From an uncultured Sphaerochaeta sp. (GTDB lineage: Bacteria; Spirochaetota; Spirochaetia; Sphaerochaetales; Sphaerochaetaceae), in contig NZ_OY781873.1 in the NCBI RefSeq assembly GCF_963677075.1, positions 2,939,715 through 3,003,714 of the forward strand: a stretch of DNA of 64,000 bases. Direction: 5' to 3'. Positions 44,916 through 53,749 of this stretch are shown here, one piece after another. Made by a program: the position numbers and the translations under genes. Each line of letters begins with the position of its first letter. Position 1 is the first letter of the stretch. Below the pieces are notes generated by a model that saw only the letters and a list, made by a program, of their open reading frames with translations, was not told where the DNA came from and did not search any database.

Positions 44916-45491
44916 ATGCATGACAAAGGAGGACGAAACATCAAAACTCAATATTACACAGCAGCAAGTCTCGATGGATATCTCGCAACTGAAGATGATT
45001 CATTAGACTGGTTGTTTCCCCTTGGTGATCTGGAAGACAGCAGTTATCCAGAATTCTATTCCCACGTTGGCGCATTGGCTATGGGTTCCAGCACGTACGA
45101 ATGGATAGTACGAAATGCTGAGAAGGTAAGCGCAGAGGCTGGTTCCACTTGGCCCTACTCCCTCCCGACATGGGTGTTCTCCAAACGAAGACTTCCCCTT
45201 ATCGACGGCGCGGATATTACATTTGTCCGGGGAGAAGTAACACCAGTCCACGAGGCGATGCGCCTGGCGACTGGCGGCAAAAATATCTGGATTGTAGGTG
45301 GGGGAGATCTGGCGGGACAATTCTATGACGCAGGTCTTTTGGATGAAATGATCGTCCAAATCGGTTCTGTGACGCTGGGAACTGGAAAACCGTTGTTCCC
45401 CCGAAAAGTTCTCAATCCGACTCTTCAGCTCACATCCGTCCAAAGGATGGGTAAGGAAATGGTTGAGCTGAGGTATGCTGTGAACAAATAA
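44916..45491 (+). CDS. Dihydrofolate reductase family protein (RibD C-terminal-like)
   Basis: 191 residues as listed, with a RibD_C/DHFR fold: KTQYYTAASLDGYLATEDDSLDWLF, GALAMGSSTYEW, and KNIWIVGGGDLAGQFYDAGLLDEM. Likely an NADPH-dependent reductase of unknown substrate. A strong ribosome site (AAAGGAGG) lies just before an ATC codon at 44940, exactly where homologues I remember begin (MKTQYYTA). The ATG at 44916 lies upstream of that site, with a weaker AGGTGA of its own. Confidence 0.85.
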   Translation: MHDKGGRNIKTQYYTAASLDGYLATEDDSLDWLFPLGDLEDSSYPEFYSHVGALAMGSSTYEWIVRNAEKVSAEAGSTWPYSLPTWVFSKRRLPLIDGADITFVRGEVTPVHEAMRLATGGKNIWIVGGGDLAGQFYDAGLLDEMIVQIGSVTLGTGKPLFPRKVLNPTLQLTSVQRMGKEMVELRYAVNK

Positions 45492-45612
45492 TAACAATCG
45501 AGAAGAGAAGACATTCCTGGTGCATATTATTATATGGAAAAGTATATTCCCTTTTTTTCATAAGAATCAGCATCTTGGTGTGGCATTCAGCAATTCATGA
45601 CATGGAGGTTAT

Positions 45613-46374
45613 ATGAGCGATTGGTTCACCATCGATAGGATTGACACCGATACATACATAATCAGTGAATACCGACACTGGAAGGAAACTCATTGTTATC
45701 TTCTCAATGGCACAAATTGCAGCCTTCTTATAGATACTGGGTTGGGTATTTGCAATATCCACGATGAAGTGATGAAACTATCGAACAAACCAGTCATCGC
45801 CGTCGCCACCCATATACATTGGGACCATATCGGGGGCCACCACTATTTTCCCGATTTCTATGCTCATAAGGACGAGCTGCACTGGCTGAACGGTGGATTC
45901 TTTCTCACCTTAGAACAAATTAAAGAGATGGTGATGGACCGCTGTGATGCCCCTGTCGGCTATGATGTGAATACGTATGAGTTCTTTCAAGGTACCCCTA
46001 CCCGCATACTCAGTGATGGTGATGACATCGACCTCGGTGCCCGCATCATCAAGGTATTGCACACGCCCGGGCACTCTCCCGGGCACATGTGCTTCTGGGA
46101 AGAGGATAAAAGATATCTGTTCACTGGCGATCTGGTTTATAAGGATACATTGTTTGCTTATTACCCATCCACAGACCCCCAAGCGTATCTTGTCTCCCTT
46201 GAGAAGATTGCAGCATTGCCGGTTGAACGGGTGTTTCCAGCCCACCATTCATTGGATATCAAACCTGAGATTCTTGGAAGGATGCGAAATGCATTCCGGG
46301 ACCTTGAAACCGAGGGCAAGCTGCATCATGGAACCGGTGTATGTGAATACGGTGATTGGGCTGTTTGGTTATAG
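45613..46374 (+). CDS. MBL-fold metallo-hydrolase
   Basis: 253 residues with the metallo-beta-lactamase motif THIHWDHIGGHH (H-x-H-x-D-H), further metal ligands in LHTPGHSPGHMCFW and FTGDLV, and a C-terminal PAHHSLDIKPE His. Glyoxalase II or lactonase-like hydrolysis is possible; substrate unknown. GGAGG-like site (ATGGAGG) before the ATG. Confidence 0.9.
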   Translation: MSDWFTIDRIDTDTYIISEYRHWKETHCYLLNGTNCSLLIDTGLGICNIHDEVMKLSNKPVIAVATHIHWDHIGGHHYFPDFYAHKDELHWLNGGFFLTLEQIKEMVMDRCDAPVGYDVNTYEFFQGTPTRILSDGDDIDLGARIIKVLHTPGHSPGHMCFWEEDKRYLFTGDLVYKDTLFAYYPSTDPQAYLVSLEKIAALPVERVFPAHHSLDIKPEILGRMRNAFRDLETEGKLHHGTGVCEYGDWAVWL

Positions 46375-46480
46375 AAAGTCAATCAATCATGTAAAGGATT
46401 TTCAAGCTCTACGATCTTGTAAAAGAGTCCATAACCATTCTTCTTGTTCTCTTATATACAATTATTTTGACTATAAATCA

Positions 46481-46948
46481 TCCAACAGTACTGAGTTCAA
46501 ATTATTCATAGTTCCTCCAGACCTCATCGGTCAACTTCCCCTCCAAGCACAGGCTTGGTGTCCAAACGGGGTATGTATTACCTAAGAAAGGGTATGGAGT
46601 CTTCTGCTTCATCTATGAGTACAGTGATGGTATTCCTTTCCTGAAAAATCTTGTCACCGTTTCTTACCTACCATCTGGATAATATTGAAATACTTCCCTA
46701 CCCCTGCTTCCATCATGACAAGATCCTCTTTGGCATAGGGGTTGGGTGATTGCAGCCAATCATCCCAGGCTTGTTTGCATGAGGTCATTTCACGGAACTC
46801 GATTATCTCAATACCAGGTTCTTTTTCCCAGAGGGCTTTCCACCAGGTAAGGAAATATCTTTGCATCAAGCCCACGCTCGGCAAAGCGTTTGGCATAATC
46901 GGGGGGAGTTATCCACAGGTCAGCCGCAAAAACAGTCACGTCATATCT
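46481..46948. repeat. Segmental duplication, decayed copy
   Basis: Near-identical to 50118-50828, with scattered substitutions such as gattatctcaatacc versus gttatctcaatatc. It begins at TCCAACAGTACTGAG, inside what is the 5' end of ssb in the other copy, and breaks down near 46948. About 240 bp present in the other copy are missing at the GTAAGG/GGAAATA junction near 46851. Confidence 0.9.
46654..46948 (-). pseudogene. Truncated duplicate of the SAM methyltransferase gene
   Basis: Encodes the same last ~68 residues as the gene at 50291 (TWWKALWEKEP...FNIIQMVGKKR) with a few changes, but the SAM-binding region is deleted or broken. The upstream part (LDAKIF region) is joined out of frame across an internal deletion. 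Not expected to make an active enzyme. Confidence 0.85.
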
Positions 46949-47028
46949 TATATCCGCAAGCCCCAATGCTCTTGAGTGTTTCTTTTTGCATAGCTGATCT
47001 TCTTCTGTTCAATTTCCTTGGATTTCAA

Positions 47029-48265
47029 GGCTCTTTTCGTTTAATAAAGTGAATTAGATTTACAGGTCCAAGAATCTCGGCTATACTGGAAGCATGACAG
47101 ACAAGGAAAAAGAGCAGAAGGCTTTGGAAATCTACCAGCAATTGGTCAACACCCTTGAGGATGTGTCCGAGAAGGCCGAGATCATGAACATCGTGAATAC
47201 CCTGATAGAGGAGAGCGGTCTTTCTCCAGCTGGGGAGCCCAAGACAAAGCTCAAGACATCCAGGAAGAAGCCTACATCTGAATCCGTTGCCCTGGTCTGC
47301 CCGAAATGCGGCTCAGAACATGTGGGAAAGAACGGATCTGCTCACGGCAAGAGCAGGTTCCTCTGCAAGGATTGCGGGGCCTTTTTCGGTCCCACCTCGG
47401 GCAAGCTGACCGCTGGTACTTACTCTCCTCCTCAGTCCTGGGATGTCTTTCTGGAAGGCATGCTCTGCGATGATTCCCTGCCCATGCTGTCTGAGAAATG
47501 CAACATATCGCTGTCCACAGCCCATTCCTGGAGAATGAAACTGTTCAGCCAGGTGTCGAACTCAGTAGAGGGAAGGATCCTCAAGGGAGTGATCCAGGAG
47601 GATGAGTTCTATCTTCCCTCGAGTTTCAAGGGGAACTGGAAAGGGGCCGCCAACCTCGGTATAGAGAAGGATTATTCGGATGTCGTGCCTGATTACCGCA
47701 AGTACGGCTTCAGGAACCACCCGCATGAGCGGGGTTCCCAGGACCGCAAGCGGGGCCTGAGCAGGGACAAGGTGTGTATCGCCACTGCCATCGACGACGA
47801 AAGGAACGTGATCGGCAAGCCAATCGGCAGGGGCAATGTGAGCAGCGAGGGACTGGAGCATGCATTCTCATCCAGGCTCGACCAACAGTCCATCCTGGTC
47901 ACCGACAAGAGCAAGGGAGGCATCAAGTATGCCGAGAGCACAGGACTGACTCATTTTGCGCTGGATTCAAGGAAGGAATCCAGGAAAGGACCATACAACC
48001 TGCAGCTGGTGAACGCATTGCACTCAATCATTTCGGAGAAATCACACAGCAGGGCTTGCTTTGCGACCAAGAATGCTGAGCTGTACATCACCTGGGAGGC
48101 TTGGAAGCTGCTGAACAGGACCAAGAGCCTGGCTGAGAAAAAGGACATCCTCAAATCACTGGTTGTTCCAGGAAAGAAAACCGCTACGATGCAGCAGATC
48201 AGAAATTGGGAACTGCCCCCGGTATTGCTCCAATTTTCGAATAACTAAACTACACGAAAAGAGCC
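47029..48265 (+). mobile_element. IS1595-family insertion sequence
   Basis: Bounded by terminal inverted repeats that begin GGCTCTTTTCGT at both ends (12 identical, weaker matching beyond), total length 1237 bp, with one transposase gene inside. Flanking 8-mers are GATTTCAA (47021-47028) and GATCGCAA (48266-48273), which agree at 6 of 8 positions. IS1595 elements usually make 8-bp target duplications, so this may be a decayed duplication. Confidence 0.85.
47094..48248 (+). CDS. IS1595-family transposase
   Basis: 384 residues. The N-terminal region has a zinc ribbon (CPKCGSEHVGKNG...CKDCGAFFG), typical of IS1595, followed by the ISXO2-like DDE domain (GVIQEDEFYLPSSF; SILVTDKSKGGIKYAESTG; ARACFATKNAELYITW-like end). 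The frame is intact, so the element may be active. It starts at ATG 47094. Confidence 0.92.
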   Translation: MTDKEKEQKALEIYQQLVNTLEDVSEKAEIMNIVNTLIEESGLSPAGEPKTKLKTSRKKPTSESVALVCPKCGSEHVGKNGSAHGKSRFLCKDCGAFFGPTSGKLTAGTYSPPQSWDVFLEGMLCDDSLPMLSEKCNISLSTAHSWRMKLFSQVSNSVEGRILKGVIQEDEFYLPSSFKGNWKGAANLGIEKDYSDVVPDYRKYGFRNHPHERGSQDRKRGLSRDKVCIATAIDDERNVIGKPIGRGNVSSEGLEHAFSSRLDQQSILVTDKSKGGIKYAESTGLTHFALDSRKESRKGPYNLQLVNALHSIISEKSHSRACFATKNAELYITWEAWKLLNRTKSLAEKKDILKSLVVPGKKTATMQQIRNWELPPVLLQFSNN

Positions 48266-48375
48266 GATCGCAACGATCCATGCTTCCTTTCTGAAACGCT
48301 TGCCTTGCCCCCTAAAACAGCGGACTAATGCCATGGTGGCATCTGTCTGATAGGGTTGTTGTTTGAATTACAACT

Positions 48376-49422
48376 TCACTTGTCATCACCTTTATCTTTG
48401 ATCAGCTTCTTGACTACCATATCAAAGTCCGATTCAAAGAGCCTATCTTGTATCGGTCTGTATTTTTCAAATTCACTCTCGGCGAAAGCCTTCGCAATTT
48501 CTGCTGTTACTTTTCCTGCATCCTGCAAAATATCAACCTCGTTGAATTTTAGGAACGCATTCAGCTTCTCCGCCCAGTCCTCCATGGTCATCGGAATGCC
48601 TCGTTCCGCCTGGTTTTCCGCATAATCAAGATACATGGTAACGATCCTATTCAAGGACTTGATCTCTTTTTGATCCAGATAGTTTTTGGCGATGACCACA
48701 TCGGATTTCAAGATCTTACCATCCGGTGCCTTCTTCCACGTGTTCAGACCCATATGATCCTTATGATGGTCTGCACGGTCCATGATAAGCTCCGCAGCTG
48801 TCTTTCCATGGGTTGCAAAGTGCATCTTGTTTTGGACCGTAGCAAAAAAAGTCCTCGTCGTCGGGGCGTGCAGGTCGTAATCAACCGCCGTCGCATAGAT
48901 ATCGGTGATTTGCTGGTAGAAATTCCGTTCGCTCGCACGGATATCTCGTATCTCAAGTATTAAATCCCTGAAATACTGCTTACTAAGCAAGGCACCGTTC
49001 TTCAATCGGATATCATCAAGGACATACCCGCGTAGGGCATAGTCTTTCAATACCTGCCCCGCCCATTTCCTGAAATGGGTTGCCCGTTCTGAGTTGACCC
49101 TAAACCCAACCGCAATAATCCCTTGTAGATTATAGTGCGCAATCTCGCGGGCAACTTCACGTGAACCTTCGGCTTGAACTATTCGAAAATTTCGAATAGT
49201 TGCCTCAGCCACCAACTCCCCCGAATTGAAAATCTCTTTCAGGTGATAGTTGATCGTATTAACCTCGACACCAAAGAGTTTGGCAATCAGCTTTTGCGTT
49301 AGCCACACATTCTCATCCTCAACCCGAACTTCAATTCCGTCCTCTCCGGCTTGGCTGGTGAATAGTAAAAATTCGGCAGTCGAGTTTCTGATTATGAGTC
49401 TTTTGTCCGATTTCTTTTTCAT
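48376..49422 (-). CDS. RhuM family protein
   Basis: 348 residues of the virulence RhuM family: VWLTQKLIAKLFGVEVNTINYHLKEIFNSGEL near the N-terminus, YNLQGIIAVGFRVNSERATHFRKWAGQVLKDYALRGYVLDD centrally, and a long helical C-terminus. Function not established; members often sit in pathogenicity, restriction or defence islands. Its ATG overlaps the stop of a DNA-methyltransferase stump (ATGA), so it was once the second gene of a restriction-modification-like operon. Confidence 0.88.
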   Translation of the reverse strand: MKKKSDKRLIIRNSTAEFLLFTSQAGEDGIEVRVEDENVWLTQKLIAKLFGVEVNTINYHLKEIFNSGELVAEATIRNFRIVQAEGSREVAREIAHYNLQGIIAVGFRVNSERATHFRKWAGQVLKDYALRGYVLDDIRLKNGALLSKQYFRDLILEIRDIRASERNFYQQITDIYATAVDYDLHAPTTRTFFATVQNKMHFATHGKTAAELIMDRADHHKDHMGLNTWKKAPDGKILKSDVVIAKNYLDQKEIKSLNRIVTMYLDYAENQAERGIPMTMEDWAEKLNAFLKFNEVDILQDAGKVTAEIAKAFAESEFEKYRPIQDRLFESDFDMVVKKLIKDKGDDK

Positions 49423-49610
49423 ACCACTGTGACCTTTATTTTCGGTGGAAACCGTTTGAATCGCTCTTCAACATTGATGCGATCTTTATCATCTACAAAG
49501 TTGGCGCCTCTAATCACTATCATCAATGGTTTGTAATCTACCATATGACCCACAATATCAAAATATACATTTTCATCAAAGCAATCTACCAAGGGATTGG
49601 TTTGAAATGG
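49419..49610 (-). pseudogene. C-terminal stump of a DNA methyltransferase (type III Mod-like)
   Basis: An open frame without a start, 63 residues after an in-frame TAA at 49611-49613, ending with TGA at 49419. It reads DYKPLMIVIRGANFVDDKDR and then INVEERFKRFPPKIKVTVV, resembling the C-terminal KP-x-IVFRD...INVEQ end of Mod-type adenine methyltransferases. The catalytic domain is missing. Stop overlaps the RhuM start. Identification rests on remembered family pattern. Confidence 0.6.
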
Positions 49611-49747
49611 TTACGCTATAGTTTACACTTTTACAAGTGACGGCGCACGCTTTGGAGAGACTTTTTCCTCGACTGCCTCTGTAAGAGAGTACTGCCTCCC
49701 CCGCATACTTCAGGAGAGGCCTTGGATCCAACGTGAGCTCGATACAC

Positions 49748-50146
49748 TCAGAATGCAATCTCCTGATCAATCTCATCAAGTTCTTCACGCTCATCTGCCT
49801 TGGGAGTGGAATTTGGCTCTTTCTTGAACTCAACATGCTCAGCGACCACGAGGATACGCTCCCGATTCCCTCCATCCTTGTCAGTCCACCGCTCCTGGCG
49901 AAGTCTTCCTACCACTCTCACTCCTCTTCCTTTCTGTAGATAGATCATGCAGTTCTTACCAAGCGTTCCCCATGCCTGAACGTTGATGAACATCACCTCT
50001 TCCACGGCTTCTGCTTTTGCATTACGAAAGAACCGGTTAACGGCGATAGCAAACTTTGTCATCGCGCTTGTATTCTCCCCAAGTTCTACACGCTCGGGGT
50101 CCCTCACCAGGTTTCCTTCCAACAGTACTGAGTTCAAATTATTCAT
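49748..50146 (-). CDS. ssb: Single-stranded DNA-binding protein
   Basis: 132 residues. The OB fold begins MNNLNSVLLEGNLVRDPE, includes VMFINVQAWGTLGKNCMIYLQKGRGVRVVGRLRQERW, and ends in an acidic tail (EREELDEIDQEIAF) with the terminal Phe that binds partner proteins. Coats ssDNA in replication and repair. Start at 50146 with GGAGG. Its first ~30 bp and leader are duplicated at 46481. Confidence 0.95.
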   Translation of the reverse strand: MNNLNSVLLEGNLVRDPERVELGENTSAMTKFAIAVNRFFRNAKAEAVEEVMFINVQAWGTLGKNCMIYLQKGRGVRVVGRLRQERWTDKDGGNRERILVVAEHVEFKKEPNSTPKADEREELDEIDQEIAF

Positions 50147-50828
50147 AGTTCCTCCAGACCTCATTGGTCAACTTCCCCTCCAAGCACAGGCTTGGTGTCC
50201 AAACGGGGTATGTATTACCTAAGAGAGGGTATGGAGTCTTCTGCTTCATCTATGAGTACAGTGATTGTAGTCCTTTCCTGAAAAATCTTGTCACCGTTTC
50301 TTACCTACCATCTGGATAATATTGAAATACTTCCCTACCCCTGCTTCCATCATGACAAGATCCTCTTTGGCATAGGGGTTGGGTGATTGCAGCCAATCAT
50401 CCCAGGCTTGTTTGCATGAGGTCATTTCACGGAACTCGGTTATCTCAATATCAGGTTCTTTTTCCCAGAGGGCTTTCCACCAGGTAAGGGAATAGAAATA
50501 CCACTCTGGAGTCCAGAAAGGTTGTATCTCTTCTGGTAACTTGCCATCAGGGAAATCTTGAGTAAACCCAGGAACTGCAACCGCAATATAGCCATCCTTT
50601 CTCACGAAGGGCAGAAGTTTCGAGAGCATATTTTCATCCGTGCCAAAGTAATGATAGGAATCCACGCTGATGATCATATCGAAATATTCATGAGCAAAGG
50701 GAATCTCTTTCGTTGCATCCACCAAGAAAGGAAATATCTTTGCATCAAGCCCACGTTCGGCAAAGCGTTTGGCATTATCGGTGGGAGATATCCACAGGTC
50801 AGCGGCAAACACGGTCACATCATATTTC
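50118..50828. repeat. Segmental duplication, intact copy
   Basis: Source-like copy matching 46481-46948, covering the ssb start and leader and most of the methyltransferase gene. Confidence 0.85.
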
Positions 50829-51007
50829 TCTGCAAGCAGAATGGACGAAATCCCCATACCACATCCGAGATCAAGAATACGCATACCTCGAGCAATGGGA
50901 AGCGAGCTTGCCAGTTCCTCGGTGATCCTCATCGCATTCGGTCCCATCATCGTCTTCAGGAGAAAGTTCTTGTCATAGGTATCAGTAACGGGTGTTTTCA
51001 TTCTCAT
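50291..51007 (-). CDS. Class I SAM-dependent methyltransferase
   Basis: 238 residues from ATG 51007 (AAGGAC just upstream). SAM motif I is ILDLGCGMGISSILLAEKY at ~45-63, motif II-like VFAADLW, and IISVDSYHYFG for motif IV. It resembles UbiE/Methyltransf_11-type small-molecule methylases; acceptor unknown. A truncated duplicate lies at 46654. Confidence 0.9.
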   Translation of the reverse strand: MRMKTPVTDTYDKNFLLKTMMGPNAMRITEELASSLPIARGMRILDLGCGMGISSILLAEKYDVTVFAADLWISPTDNAKRFAERGLDAKIFPFLVDATKEIPFAHEYFDMIISVDSYHYFGTDENMLSKLLPFVRKDGYIAVAVPGFTQDFPDGKLPEEIQPFWTPEWYFYSLTWWKALWEKEPDIEITEFREMTSCKQAWDDWLQSPNPYAKEDLVMMEAGVGKYFNIIQMVGKKR

Positions 51008-51226
51008 TGTCCTTTTGGTAGAGATCTTCCTAGACATAGTACAACATACACCATCAAGAGACATCCTTTATAGTATGGCAAACAGGAGATTGAAGCAGAA
51101 ATATTTCGCGGTAAGGACAGAGCATAAATACATTTTTATGAGAAATGTAATAATAATACGCTCAATTATAGTTACTCCCCACCCAAAATGCAGTACAATA
51201 GGCAAAAATACTAGGAGGAGTGCAAC

Positions 51227-52348
51227 ATGATTACTATCCATTCTGTCTCCTCTAAACGTGAATGGAACCAATTCTTTGCATTTCCAAACCAACTCTATAA
51301 AGACAACCCTTACTACGTACCTACCTTGATCCTCGATGAGAAATGGAACTTCAATCCAAAGAAGAACCCAGCATTCGAATATATTGATGTTGCAGCTTTT
51401 CTTGCAAGGAAGGATGGGAGGGTAGTTGGGCGTATTGCTGCCTTGATCAACCACAAGCTGAACAAGGCCCAACAGAAAAAGTATATTCGATTTACCCGCT
51501 ATGATGTAATTGATGATATTGCAGTCAGCAAACTCCTTTTTGAAAAAGTCTTCTCGTGGGCCAAGGAAAAGGGAATGGATACCATCATCGGCCCCATTGG
51601 TTTCTCAGACCTCGACAAACAAGGACTCTTGGTTGAAGGATTCGACCAGCTGAGCATGTTTATCACCTTGTACAACCATCCCTACTACCATGAACACCTG
51701 CAACAACTGGGATTTACCAAAGATGTGGACTGGGTTGAATATAAGGTCTTTGTACCTGAAAAAATCGATCCAAGAATCGAGCGAATCAGTGAAATCGCAC
51801 AAAAACGTCATGGATACCGCCTACTCTCCTTTACCAGCAAGAAAAAGGTACTTCCCTACGCCCACCAGATGTTCCATATGTACAATGAAGCATTTGCCGA
51901 GCTCTATGGATTCTGCCCGCTTACCGATGGACAGATCAACCTAGCAATCAAACAGTTTCTAAGCCTGGTAAGTCTTGAATACATCTACGTCGTTGTGGAT
52001 GCCACAGAGAAGGTCATAGGGTTTGGAATCATGGTCCCTTCCCTCTCCTTGGCAATGCAGAAATCGCGTGGGCGTCTGTTTCCGCTTGGTTTTGTCCGGA
52101 TTCTCAGGTCACTCAAGAAGCACGAAGTGCTGGATATGTACCTTATCGCAGTCAAACCTGAATATATGGGAAGAGGGGTGAATGCCATCATCCTCCAGGA
52201 AGGTATCAAGACAGCACTCGCAAACGGGGTCCGTTACGCTGAGACCGGCCCTGAGTTGGAGTACAACGAGAATGTGCAAACGCAGTGGAAGAGCTTCAAG
52301 ACCGAACAACACAAACGAAGGCGTTGCTATATTCGCACTCTCGAGTAA
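51227..52348 (+). CDS. GNAT-like acyltransferase, ~370-residue family
   Basis: 373 residues. The C-terminal half has an acetyl-CoA-binding GNAT core (YIYVVVDATEKVIGFGIMVPS; DMYLIAVKPEYMGRGVNAIILQEG), while the N-terminal half contains a degenerate repeat of the fold (ARKDGRVVGRIAALINHKLN). Likely acyl-transfer to an unknown amine. AGGAGG precedes the ATG. Monocistronic. Confidence 0.82.
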   Translation: MITIHSVSSKREWNQFFAFPNQLYKDNPYYVPTLILDEKWNFNPKKNPAFEYIDVAAFLARKDGRVVGRIAALINHKLNKAQQKKYIRFTRYDVIDDIAVSKLLFEKVFSWAKEKGMDTIIGPIGFSDLDKQGLLVEGFDQLSMFITLYNHPYYHEHLQQLGFTKDVDWVEYKVFVPEKIDPRIERISEIAQKRHGYRLLSFTSKKKVLPYAHQMFHMYNEAFAELYGFCPLTDGQINLAIKQFLSLVSLEYIYVVVDATEKVIGFGIMVPSLSLAMQKSRGRLFPLGFVRILRSLKKHEVLDMYLIAVKPEYMGRGVNAIILQEGIKTALANGVRYAETGPELEYNENVQTQWKSFKTEQHKRRRCYIRTLE

Positions 52349-52483
52349 ACGCTCCTTGGCTGCACCAAAATATTTTTCCTGTAACCTCACATCAGATTTA
52401 CAGAAAACTCACAAAACCACACTCTTTCATGAAATCAAAACAAATCTTTCATACATAACAAATTTATCTTTCCTAGATTAGAA

Positions 52484-52512
52484 TTGACTTTGGAGTTGTC
52501 AAGACCTACGAT
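52484..52512 (+). promoter_or_regulatory. Sigma-70-type promoter of the potDABC operon
   Basis: TTGACT, 17-bp spacer, TACGAT, about 85 bp before the potD start at 52598. Confidence 0.7.
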
Positions 52513-52597
52513 ACCTATAAGGTGCTGGTTACAAAAGGAGATAGACGTAATCAGAGTTAGGAGAAGGCATCTTACATTCCTGAAGGAGGAATTCTGT

Positions 52598-53677
52598 ATG
52601 AAAAAAGTCATTCTTGTTCTCATGGTCCTAATGGTTATGGGCAGTGTAATCTTTGCCCAAGCATCAGCCGAAACGAAAAACCCAGTGCTACGTATCATCA
52701 CCTGGTCAGGGTATGCCCCGCAGGAACTGCTTGATAAGTTCACAGAGGAAACCGGCTACAAGGTTGAGGTGACCCTCAGCAACAACGAAGAGATGATCAG
52801 CAAGCTCAGAGCAACCCGTGGCGGTGGTTTTGACCTTGCCCAGCCCTCACAGGACCGCATCTCCTCTGTCGTTGAGCAGTATGGCATCTACCAGCCGATC
52901 GACTATGCAAGGATCGAGACCGAACAGATTGATGCTTCCCTGCTTGAGGCAGTGAAGAAAAACACCTCGGTGGATGGAGAATCCTACGCTGTTCCACACG
53001 TGTATGGAACTGAAGGCTTGGTGGTTAACAAGGCCTTGGCACCGGATGTTAAGGATTTCAAGGATCTTCTCGATCCCAAGTATGCAGGAAGAGTATCCTA
53101 CCGCCTGAAGAGACCTACCCTTATAGGCATGGGATTCTCTCTCGGCTACGATCCATTCGAGCTCTATAATGACCCAGAGGCATATCAAGACTTCCTTGAT
53201 GAGATGGAGAAAGTCCTCATCGCTGGCAAGCCTTCAGTAAAAACCTATTGGGACAACGGAGACCAGCTGTTGCAGTCGCTCCGCTCTGAAGAGGTTTGGG
53301 CAGCATCAGCATGGGAACAGGCTGGATGGAAGCTTCACGCTGAGAACCCAAACATTGACTATTTCGCACCAACCAGTGGAGCACTTGCCTGGGTCGACAC
53401 CTTCGCCATCCCGGCAAAGAGTGAAAACCTTGATGCAGCATATGCATACATCAACTTCATGCTGGAACCTGAGAATGCTGCATTCTTCACCAACCGGGAG
53501 ACCTATGGAACAGCTTCCAAGGATGCTGTGAATTATCTTGATCCCGAGATCAAGGCAAACTTTACCCGTGGCCTACCGCCTGAGGTACTGGCAAACATCA
53601 ACTGGTATCCGACCGTCCCAGCAGGAATTGAAGAGATGGAAGGCAAGACCCTCGACAAGGTAAAGGCTGCTCGCTAG
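52598..53677 (+). CDS. potD: Polyamine-type ABC transporter substrate-binding protein
   Basis: 359 residues. The signal peptide MKKVILVLMVLMVMGSVIFA is cleaved near ASAE, followed by the PotD/PotF pattern LRIITWSGYAPQELLDKFTEETGYKVEVTLSNNEEMISKLR and DTFAIPAKSENLDAAYAYINFMLEPENAA. Captures spermidine/putrescine or a similar cation outside the membrane. ATG 52598 has AAGGAGG 9 nt upstream; 39 residues of upstream open frame are ignored. Confidence 0.9.
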   Translation: MKKVILVLMVLMVMGSVIFAQASAETKNPVLRIITWSGYAPQELLDKFTEETGYKVEVTLSNNEEMISKLRATRGGGFDLAQPSQDRISSVVEQYGIYQPIDYARIETEQIDASLLEAVKKNTSVDGESYAVPHVYGTEGLVVNKALAPDVKDFKDLLDPKYAGRVSYRLKRPTLIGMGFSLGYDPFELYNDPEAYQDFLDEMEKVLIAGKPSVKTYWDNGDQLLQSLRSEEVWAASAWEQAGWKLHAENPNIDYFAPTSGALAWVDTFAIPAKSENLDAAYAYINFMLEPENAAFFTNRETYGTASKDAVNYLDPEIKANFTRGLPPEVLANINWYPTVPAGIEEMEGKTLDKVKAAR

Positions 53678-53695
53678 CAGAAATAATCAACGTAT

Positions 53696-53727
53696 TGCCA
53701 ATAGCTGTTTCATTACAGCTATTGGCA
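53696..53727 (+). other. Intercistronic hairpin between potD and potA
   Basis: Perfect 13-bp stem TGCCAATAGCTGT/ACAGCTATTGGCA with a 6-nt loop and no U-tract. Such hairpins after binding-protein genes raise their expression relative to the permease genes. Confidence 0.7.
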
Positions 53728-53749
53728 TCTCATCAAGGTAAAGAACAGT

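Larger units (their letters stand above)
46375..47028. other. Rearranged intergenic region
   Basis: Contains the decayed duplicate of the ssb/methyltransferase locus (46481-46948), then ~70 bp of unassigned DNA up to the insertion sequence. No intact gene. Confidence 0.6.

Noticed and set aside
46949..47020. Minus-strand stretch reading KEIEQKKISYAKRNTQEHWGLRI before a stop
   Set aside because: It looks slightly protein-like but is too short, has no start and is cut by the insertion sequence; no family can be assigned.
49576..49875. Minus-strand frame of ~99 codons overlapping the ssb 3' end
   Set aside because: It lies out of frame inside ssb, lacks a ribosome site and is not recognisable; the DNA is probably a deletion scar between ssb and the methyltransferase stump.
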